Source: Desulfobacterales bacterium
GTDB taxonomy: Bacteria > Desulfobacterota > DSM-4660 > Desulfatiglandales > Desulfatiglandaceae
Reading direction: 5' to 3'
DNA: 11,251 nt
Assembly: GCA_027061865.1 (NCBI GenBank)
Contig: JAMOVZ010000083.1
Span: forward strand, 1 to 11,251
A program made the position numbers and the translations under genes. The notes beneath the pieces were generated by a model. The model searched no databases. It saw only the letters and a program-made list of their open reading frames with translations, and was not told where the DNA came from. Positions 6,691 to 11,251 of the stretch are shown here, in pieces. Position 1 is the first letter of the stretch, and each line of letters begins with the position of its first letter.

Positions 6691-7644
6691 ATGACCAGGG
6701 TAGTGATAATTGCCGGAGGATGGTCGGCAGAGCGGGAGGTATCACTCAACAGCGGGCGGGCCGTGTTTGAGGCCTTGAAGAGAGAGAAAAAGGGGCGATT
6801 TCGTGTGACCTTCCTGGATCCCAGGAATGAGCTCATGGAGTTGTTTGAAAAAAGAGGCGGGTTTGATGTGGCTATGGTGCTTCTTCATGGAAGATATGGG
6901 GAAGATGGCGCCATGCAGGGGCTGCTGGAGATTCTAAAAATCCCGTTTGTGGGCTCAGGAGTGCTGGCAAGCGCCGTTTCCATGAATAAAAGGGTTTCAA
7001 AGGAGCTTTACAGGGCCGAAGGACTGGGAGTTCCAGATGCTGTATTGATAAAAAGGGACCATGAGTGCAATTGGAAGGAGCTGCTGGATAGGCTGGGTCC
7101 AAAGGTTGTTGTCAAACCGGTTCTGGAAGGGTCAAGCATTGGAATCAGTATCTGCTCCAGCGTTGAAGAACTCCAGCGGGGAGTGAAACTAGCCATGGAA
7201 TTTGGCCAAGAGGCCCTGGTGGAGCAATATATAAAAGGTGTGGAGCTTACCTGTTGCGTGCTCGGAACCAGAGAGCTTAACACCCTTCCCCTCATAGAGA
7301 TACGGCCCACCAGCGGATATGAATTTTTCAATTACGAGGCGAAATACAAGGCCGGTGCAACGGAGGAGATATGCCCTGCCCCGGTTGACAAAGAGATTGC
7401 TGAAACGGCAAGGGATTGTGCCATCAGGGCCCATAAAGCGCTGGGCTGTAAGGTGTGGAGCCGCACCGATATGATCATCCATCAAGGAAAGGCCTTTGTG
7501 CTTGAGACCAACACCATCCCAGGCATGACAGAGACCAGCCTCTTTCCCCTGGCAGCCAAAAAGGCAGGAATGAGCCTGGCCGACCTGGCCGAAAAACTCA
7601 TAGAGCTTTCCCTTGAAGAGCAGGTCTCAGCATATCCTGGGTAA
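6691..7644 (+). CDS. ddl: D-alanine--D-alanine ligase
   Basis: ATP-dependent ligase joining two D-alanines to form the terminal dipeptide of the peptidoglycan precursor; cytoplasmic, acting just before MurF. It is 317 residues, normal for bacterial Ddl (ATP-grasp fold). The N-terminal signature GGWSAEREVSLNSGR (about 9-23) and LHGRYGEDGAMQGLLE match the first domain. KPVLEGSSIGIS forms the ATP-grasp nucleotide/D-Ala loop. The C-terminal VLETNTIPGMTETSLFP carries the Mg2+ and substrate-binding residues (Glu, Asn). The start is supported by GGGAGGAG at 6679-6686 about 5 nt before the ATG. The gene stands alone rather than in a mur/fts cluster and is transcribed away from dnaA. Its last 18 nt overlap the 3' end of the converging hypE. 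Whether it is the DdlA or DdlB type cannot be told from the sequence. Confidence 0.96.
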   Translation: MTRVVIIAGGWSAEREVSLNSGRAVFEALKREKKGRFRVTFLDPRNELMELFEKRGGFDVAMVLLHGRYGEDGAMQGLLEILKIPFVGSGVLASAVSMNKRVSKELYRAEGLGVPDAVLIKRDHECNWKELLDRLGPKVVVKPVLEGSSIGISICSSVEELQRGVKLAMEFGQEALVEQYIKGVELTCCVLGTRELNTLPLIEIRPTSGYEFFNYEAKYKAGATEEICPAPVDKEIAETARDCAIRAHKALGCKVWSRTDMIIHQGKAFVLETNTIPGMTETSLFPLAAKKAGMSLADLAEKLIELSLEEQVSAYPG

Positions 7645-8637
7645 TTGCTCGCCCGTAAGCATTGAAAGAATACGGGTTCCCCCCACCAGGGTCTTTAACA
7701 GTGTCCGGCCTGGATTTTCCCGGGTCACATAGCCTATAGGCCTGGCCTGTTTTCCCTCAGGGAACTGCTTCATAACCTCCACCACCCCTTGGGCAAGCTC
7801 GGGAGGGGCGAAGACCAGGCACTTGCCTTCGTTGGCTATGTAGAGGGGGTCGAGGCCCAAAATCTCGGAGGCCCACTTTACCGAGGAGTTGATGGGAAGC
7901 CCCTCTTCCTCAAGCACAATGCCCACATTGGAGGCACTGGCAATTTCGTTTAAAGCGGTTGCCACCCCGCCTCTTGTGGGGTCCCGCAGCACATGGATTG
8001 AGGGGTAGCGCTCTAATATGGCTGCTACCATGTGATTGAGGGGGGCACAGTCGCTTTCCAAGGAAAGGGAAAGGTTGAGGCCTTCACGCTGGGCCAAAAT
8101 CGCCATTCCGTGGTCTCCCACAGGGCCGTTTATCACTACTATGTCGCCAGGCCTTGCATTGTGGGAGCCTACCTCAATCCCTTCAGCAATTAGTCCTATG
8201 CCAGAAGTATTGATAAAGATTTTGTCAGCCTTGCCTTTTGGTACCACCTTTGTATCGCCTGAGACCACAGCAACCCCGGCACGCTCTGCGGCCCGTGCTA
8301 TTGAGGCGATGATTTTTTCTAGCTCTTCAAGGGAGAGGCCCTCCTCCATAACTAGGGCCAATGTCAAGTACCGGGGAGAGGCCCCTTGCATGGCAAGGTC
8401 GTTGACGGTTCCAAATACGCTAAGGGATCCTATGTCTCCTCCTGGAAAAAAGATGGGATCCACCACATAGGAGTCAGTGGTAAAGGCCAAGCTATGGCCT
8501 TTTAAGGGCAGAACTGCACTGTCGTCCAGCCTTTCCAAGAAAGGGTTTGCAAGGAGGGGCAAAAAGAGCTCCTCAATCAGGGCGTGAGAAGCCAGGCCCC
8601 CGCTTCCGTGGTCTAAAGTAATAGCCTTGCTCTTCAT
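7627..8637 (-). CDS. hypE: Hydrogenase expression/formation protein HypE
   Basis: HypE makes the cyanide ligands of the [NiFe]-hydrogenase active site: HypF carbamoylates its C-terminal cysteine, and HypE dehydrates this ATP-dependently to a thiocyanate passed to the HypCD-bound iron. It is 336 residues, the usual length, of the AIR synthase/PurM-like fold. Visible signatures: LDHGSGG near the N-terminus, DDSAVL, FTTDSYVVDPIFFPGGDIG, FGTVNDLAMQGA, VVSGDTKVV, RDPTRGGVATALNEIA and the C-terminal PRIC, with Cys336 the expected modified residue. Start 8637 is chosen because GGAGG (complement of 8646-8650) lies 8 nt upstream and MKSKAITLDHGSGG matches the family; an upstream ATG at 8694 would add 19 unsupported residues. 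No other hyp or hydrogenase gene is in the window, so it appears detached from the usual hypABCDEF set. Confidence 0.96.
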   Translation of the reverse strand: MKSKAITLDHGSGGLASHALIEELFLPLLANPFLERLDDSAVLPLKGHSLAFTTDSYVVDPIFFPGGDIGSLSVFGTVNDLAMQGASPRYLTLALVMEEGLSLEELEKIIASIARAAERAGVAVVSGDTKVVPKGKADKIFINTSGIGLIAEGIEVGSHNARPGDIVVINGPVGDHGMAILAQREGLNLSLSLESDCAPLNHMVAAILERYPSIHVLRDPTRGGVATALNEIASASNVGIVLEEEGLPINSSVKWASEILGLDPLYIANEGKCLVFAPPELAQGVVEVMKQFPEGKQARPIGYVTRENPGRTLLKTLVGGTRILSMLTGEQLPRIC

Positions 8638-8729
8638 AGGACAAGCCTCCGCGGGGATGATAAGAGCGCAGACAATTGTTATGTTGGGTCCCAATGATAT
8701 GTCAAGGGATTTTCCCCTTTAAGCTTTCT

Positions 8730-8775
8730 GTAGCAGGCGGGCAATGTTTCACGTGAAACATTGCCCGCCTGCTAC
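8730..8775. promoter_or_regulatory. parS: parS centromere site inside a perfect 46-bp palindrome
   Basis: The core at 8745-8760 reads TGTTTCACGTGAAACA, exactly the canonical chromosomal parS site bound by ParB. The symmetry does not stop there: the 15 bases on each side (GTAGCAGGCGGGCAA and its reverse complement) are also perfectly inverted, giving 23 + 23 bp with no mismatch and no spacer, centred between 8752 and 8753. The palindrome breaks at 8729/8776 (T opposite T). It lies 92 bp upstream of hypE and 134 bp upstream of parA, so bound ParB could also affect either promoter. No T-tract marks it as a terminator. Confidence 0.97.
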
Positions 8776-8808
8776 TTCACCTCCGATATGTTTTCATAAG
8801 GAGCACCT

Positions 8809-8859
8809 GTGAGGAAAAAAGCACTTTATGCACCAGGGATTGTTGTCAAACCCTTTTAA
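8809..8859 (+). CDS. Possible 16-codon leader peptide upstream of parA
   Basis: AAGGAG at 8798-8803 sits 5 nt before a GTG that opens a 16-codon frame (initiator Met, then RKKALYAPGIVVKPF) ending in TAA at 8857-8859, 50 nt before parA. The ribosome site is better than that of parA itself. I cannot identify the peptide. It could be a translated leader or chance, and it conflicts with the promoter suggested at 8843-8871. Confidence 0.2.
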   Translation: MRKKALYAPGIVVKPF

Positions 8860-8871
8860 ACCGATTTAAAT
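8843..8871 (+). promoter_or_regulatory. Possible parA promoter
   Basis: TTGTCA (8843-8848) and TTAAAT (8866-8871) are separated by 17 bp and lie about 40 nt before the parA start, downstream of parS. They match five and four of six bases of the sigma-70 consensus. The fit is modest but the position is right for the parA operon. Confidence 0.35.
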
Positions 8872-8909
8872 TATGGTATCAGCAATTACTAATGGGATTG
8901 GAAAGCGAG

Positions 8910-9671
8910 ATGGCGAGACTAATAGCCTTGGCAAATCAAAAGGGGGGAGTGGGAAAGACCACAACTGCCATAAATTTAGCCGCCTCTCTGGCTGTGGCTG
9001 AGAGAAGATGCCTGATTGTGGACTGCGACCCGCAGGGAAATGCCACCACGGGCCTCGGCCTTGAAAAGCAACCTGGGGGGCTCTACGAGCTGATCTTTGG
9101 CGCCCAGATCTCCCAATGTGTAAAGGAAACAGGGGTTCCCGGGCTCCATATCATCCCTTCCAGTCCTGAAATGATAGGGGCAGAGGTGGAAATGATGGAA
9201 AAAGACCACAGGGAAACTCTGCTAAAGGAGGCCCTTGGCTCTGTAACGGCCAGATACGATTATATATTCCTTGACTGCCCCCCTTCTTTGGGATTCCTTA
9301 CCATAAATGCGCTTGTTGCAGCCCATACGGTTATATTGCCGCTCCAGTGCGAGTACTATGCCCTTGAGGGCCTTTCAGAGTTACTAAAGACGATTCGGGC
9401 GGTAAGGGGGGGGCTTAACCCTGAGTTGCGGCTTGAAGGAATCCTTCTCACTATGTTTGATGTTAGGAACAATCTATCGCGCCAGGTGGCAGAGGAGGTT
9501 CGCAGCCATTTTAAGGGGCTGGTTTTTGAGACGGTGATACCCAGAAATGTGAGGTTAAGTGAGGCGCCGAGCCATGGGCAGCCGGTGCTGCTTTATGACA
9601 TTCGCTCAAAAGGAGCACAGAGCTATCTGGCCTTGGCCCGGGAGATCATGGAGAGGGAAAGTAGAGCATGA
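8910..9671 (+). CDS. parA: Chromosome partitioning ATPase ParA (Soj)
   Basis: ParA-type ATPase of the chromosomal segregation system. ATP-bound dimers coat the nucleoid and ParB-parS complexes move along them; in several bacteria ParA/Soj also modulates DnaA. It is 253 residues with almost no N-terminal extension, typical of chromosomal (type Ib-like, no helix-turn-helix) ParA. The deviant Walker A is KGGVGKTTT (11-19) with both lysines. The switch I region contains VDCDPQGN (37-44), and Walker B is FLDCPPSLG around Asp122. The conserved RNNLSRQV and PRNVRLSEAPSHG stretches follow. I chose ATG 8910 since MARLIALANQKGG matches family starts; GGA at 8899-8901 is a weak ribosome site. ATG 8892 would add six residues with no ribosome site. 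The stop overlaps the parB start as ATGA, indicating coupling. Confidence 0.96.
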   Translation: MARLIALANQKGGVGKTTTAINLAASLAVAERRCLIVDCDPQGNATTGLGLEKQPGGLYELIFGAQISQCVKETGVPGLHIIPSSPEMIGAEVEMMEKDHRETLLKEALGSVTARYDYIFLDCPPSLGFLTINALVAAHTVILPLQCEYYALEGLSELLKTIRAVRGGLNPELRLEGILLTMFDVRNNLSRQVAEEVRSHFKGLVFETVIPRNVRLSEAPSHGQPVLLYDIRSKGAQSYLALAREIMERESRA

Positions 9672-10510
9672 AGAGACGAAAGGCCTTGGGTAAAGGACTA
9701 TCGGCCCTGATTCCGGAGGCCCATATTATGGAGGGGGAAGGGGGATTTTTCCACTGCCCTATCGGATTGATTGACCCAAATCCTTACCAGCCCAGAGAGA
9801 GCTTCTCTGAGGCTGAGCTCAAGGAGATGGCAGAGTCAGTTAAGGCGCAGGGGATCTTGACGCCGCTACTTGTCACCAAAAAGGGGGAGAGATTTCAATT
9901 GATTGCGGGAGAACGCAGGTGGCGGGCAGCCCAGATGGCAGGCCTTGAGCGAGTGCCGGTGGTGGTGAGGGAGGCGACGGGCCCCAGGGCCCTGGAGCTT
10001 GCCTTGGTGGAGAACCTACACCGAAAGGACCTGAATCCCGTGGAGGAGGCCACTGCTTATAAGCGGCTGTTAGAAGAGAGCGGTATCACCCAAGAGGCCC
10101 TCGCGGCACGTATCGGCAAGGACAGGAGCACCATAACGAATCTCCTTCGAATTCTGAATCTCCCAAAGGCCATACAAAAGGATCTGGTGGAAGGCACCCT
10201 CTCCTTGGGGCATGCAAGGGTGCTTGCAGGGCTAAGGTCTCACAAGGAGCAGATGGCCCTTCGCGACACAGTTATCAAGCGGGGCCTCTCTGTGAGGCAA
10301 TTAGAAGAACTTGTAAAGTCGCTCAAAGGAAAGGGCAAGAAAAAGGCCAGCCAGGCGGAAGATCCGTTCTTGACTAGCTTGGCCGAACAGTTAAGGGTAC
10401 AGCTGGGCACACGGGTTGAGATAAGGAAGCGGGGAAAATCCGGGGCCATAGTGATACACTTCTATTCAGACGAGGAACTGGACCGGCTTGTGGAGCTTTT
10501 GGCTCCCTGA
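9668..10510 (+). CDS. parB: Chromosome partitioning protein ParB (Spo0J)
   Basis: Centromere-binding CTPase that loads at parS and spreads as a sliding clamp, recruiting ParA and usually SMC. It is 280 residues. The N-terminal basic segment RRKALGKGLSALIP (3-16) is the ParA-stimulating peptide. The ParB/sulfiredoxin-like CTP-binding domain has box I (PNPYQPR), GERRWRA at 81-87 (CTP-binding arginine patch) and ENLHRKDLNPVEEA (115-128). A helix-turn-helix follows at about 140-161 (TQEALAARIGKDRSTITNLL), which recognises parS. A lysine-rich linker (KGKGKKK) leads to the C-terminal dimerisation domain. The start ATG at 9668 overlaps the parA TGA by 4 nt. Its cognate site, a perfect canonical parS, lies just upstream of parA. 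No key residue appears missing. Confidence 0.97.
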   Translation: MKRRKALGKGLSALIPEAHIMEGEGGFFHCPIGLIDPNPYQPRESFSEAELKEMAESVKAQGILTPLLVTKKGERFQLIAGERRWRAAQMAGLERVPVVVREATGPRALELALVENLHRKDLNPVEEATAYKRLLEESGITQEALAARIGKDRSTITNLLRILNLPKAIQKDLVEGTLSLGHARVLAGLRSHKEQMALRDTVIKRGLSVRQLEELVKSLKGKGKKKASQAEDPFLTSLAEQLRVQLGTRVEIRKRGKSGAIVIHFYSDEELDRLVELLAP

Positions 10511-10542
10511 GGCTGGCAATTTAAAAACGAAGAGGGCGGCAC

Positions 10543-10968
10543 ATGAAGATAGCTGTCATGGATGGACAGGGGGGCGGCATAGGCGCTACCATCATAAAGG
10601 CCATTAGAGAGAGGCTGGGCCACACAATAGAGGTCCTTGCCCTTGGTACCAATTCCATAGCAACTTCCAGGATGATGAAGGCAGGCGCCAACCGGGGGGC
10701 TACAGGGGAGAACGCAATAGTGCGGACCTCTGCTGACGTTGATTGGATTGTGGGCCCCCTTTCCATAGTGCTGGCCGACTCGATGATGGGAGAGCTGAGC
10801 CCGGCCATGGCAAGCGCGGTTTCTTCTTCCCCTGCTAAAAAGATCTTGATACCTCTTACCCAGGAAGAGGTGATAGTGGTGGGGATGAAGCCCGAACCCT
10901 TGCCCCACTTGGTTGAGGAAGCCGTTGGGGTCATAGAATCAGAGCGAGGAGGGCTGTCAGATGTGTGA
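10543..10968 (+). CDS. DUF3842 family protein
   Basis: A 141-residue protein that I recognise from its start, MKIAVMDGQGGGIGATIIKAI, as DUF3842, a family of unknown function in anaerobic bacteria. The N-terminus looks like a Rossmann-type beta-loop-alpha with a glycine-rich GQGGGIG loop, suggesting nucleotide or cofactor binding, although no canonical Walker lysine is present. The middle carries ALGTNSIATSRMMKAGANRGATGENAI, also typical; the C-terminal half is hydrophobic and mixed alpha/beta. There is no signal peptide or obvious metal-binding cysteine cluster. GAGGG at 10532-10536 lies 6 nt before the ATG. It follows parB by 32 nt and overlaps the next gene by 8 nt. Coupling to a CooT-type nickel protein hints at a role in nickel or carbon-monoxide-dehydrogenase metabolism, but that is inference from context. 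Confidence 0.88.
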   Translation: MKIAVMDGQGGGIGATIIKAIRERLGHTIEVLALGTNSIATSRMMKAGANRGATGENAIVRTSADVDWIVGPLSIVLADSMMGELSPAMASAVSSSPAKKILIPLTQEEVIVVGMKPEPLPHLVEEAVGVIESERGGLSDV

Positions 10969-11155
10969 GGCATCCGTATTTGTGGTAGATGGCCGGAGGG
11001 AGGAGTTGGTCATGAAGGGCGTAGACATACTCAAGGTAGAGGAGGATGGCAGCCTAAGCATGGTAGATTTGTTCGGTGAGAAAAAGAGGTTGAAAGGGAC
11101 TGTTAAACTCTTGTCACTGGTTGATCACAAGATCCTAATTGAGGAAACCAATTGA
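10961..11155 (+). CDS. CooT-family nickel-binding protein
   Basis: A 64-residue protein matching the CooT family. CooT of Rhodospirillum rubrum binds Ni(II) as a dimer and is linked to maturation of the nickel carbon monoxide dehydrogenase CooS. Seen here: the Met-Cys start (MCEASVFVVDGRREELVMKG), in which Cys2 is the nickel ligand in the characterised family member, an acidic centre, a LFGEKKRLKGTVK segment, and the near-invariant SLVDHKILIE end. Length is standard. There is no signal peptide; it should be cytoplasmic. The start codon lies within the end of the DUF3842 gene (8-nt overlap), implying translational coupling. No cooS, cooC or cooJ gene is visible. I leave the symbol empty because proteins of this family are widespread and the partner enzyme is unknown. 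Confidence 0.88.
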   Translation: MCEASVFVVDGRREELVMKGVDILKVEEDGSLSMVDLFGEKKRLKGTVKLLSLVDHKILIEETN

Positions 11156-11251
11156 TTTGGTTTGACTGTAACTTGCTGATTTTATTGTATAATTCTAGCG
11201 CAACCTCCAGTTTGCCACCCTCCAGGGCGCTGGCCAAGGCCTTGGGCAGTG
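11103..11251 (-). CDS. Possible 3' end of an unidentified minus-strand gene (partial)
   Basis: Reading leftward from the right edge, an open frame gives LPKALASALEGGKLEVALEL followed by YNKISKLQSNQINWFPQLGS and runs to TAA at 11103-11105. The first part looks protein-like, with codon use like the neighbours (AAG, GCC, CTG, GAG) and a helical pattern vaguely like a TPR helix pair. The last 18 or so residues come from sequence antisense to the cooT-like gene. I do not recognise it. If real, it converges on and overlaps that gene by 53 nt. The visible stretch is too short to be sure. Confidence 0.38.
   Translation of the reverse strand, partial: LPKALASALEGGKLEVALELYNKISKLQSNQINWFPQLGSCDQPVTRV
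11145..11163. terminator. Weak hairpin at the end of the cooT-like gene
   Basis: AAACCAA (11145-11151) and TTGGTTT (11157-11163) form a 7-bp stem with a 5-nt loop that overlaps the stop codon. The stem is AT-rich and no further T-run follows, so it is a poor intrinsic terminator; it is the only hairpin I see at this operon end. Confidence 0.22.

Noticed and set aside
8826..8834. TTATGCACC upstream of parA as a DnaA box
   Set aside because: It differs from the consensus at the last base, is a single isolated copy, and a nine-base near match is expected by chance.
11162..11193. TTGACT and TATAAT as a plus-strand promoter at the right edge
   Set aside because: The spacing is 20 bp, too long for a standard sigma-70 promoter. 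The TATAAT also falls within a possible minus-strand coding frame.
1..11251. tRNA, rRNA, CRISPR arrays, insertion sequences or prophage genes
   Set aside because: No cloverleaf, spaced direct-repeat array, transposase motif or phage-type gene was seen on either strand.

Overview
The window reads as a chromosomal, replication-origin-proximal region of a Gram-negative anaerobe, most likely a Desulfobacterota (deltaproteobacterial) lineage. That placement is inferred from protein character (GyrA, HypE, a DUF3842/CooT pair, a small conserved protein behind birA). No rRNA or marker gene here proves it. Coding density is high, with short gaps, overlapping stop/start codons and mostly clear GGAGG-type ribosome binding sites.

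Left block (1-4703, all + strand): the 3' end of gyrB, gyrA (DNA gyrase), gpsA (glycerol-3-phosphate dehydrogenase), birA (biotin ligase without a DNA-binding domain) and a 67-residue protein of unknown function. Gaps are 2-26 nt, so this looks like one transcription unit. It meets a minus-strand dnaA-family gene (4700-6043) tail to tail, with overlapping stop codons. This DnaA has unusual residues in the P-loop, Walker B, sensor I and DNA-recognition helix.

The 647-bp gap 6044-6690 separates divergent dnaA and ddl. It holds a compact multi-hairpin element (6148-6219) and an extremely AT-rich block (6571-6665, about 86% A+T). It is the best candidate in the window for an origin/unwinding region, although I found no consensus DnaA boxes by eye.

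Right block (6691-11251): ddl (D-Ala-D-Ala ligase, +) overlaps hypE ([NiFe]-hydrogenase maturation, -) tail to tail. The hypE/parA intergenic region carries a perfect 46-bp palindrome whose centre is the canonical parS site TGTTTCACGTGAAACA. The segregation operon parA-parB follows. It appears to continue into a DUF3842 gene and a CooT-family nickel-binding protein gene, the last two overlapping by 8 nt. The 3' end of a possible minus-strand gene enters from the right edge.

Together the genes cover chromosome topology (gyrase), initiation or its control (DnaA), segregation (ParA/ParB/parS), envelope building blocks (GpsA, Ddl), biotinylation (BirA) and nickel-enzyme maturation (HypE, CooT). 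The most noteworthy items are the extended parS palindrome, the divergent DnaA with its structured leader, and the DUF3842-CooT pair attached to parAB.
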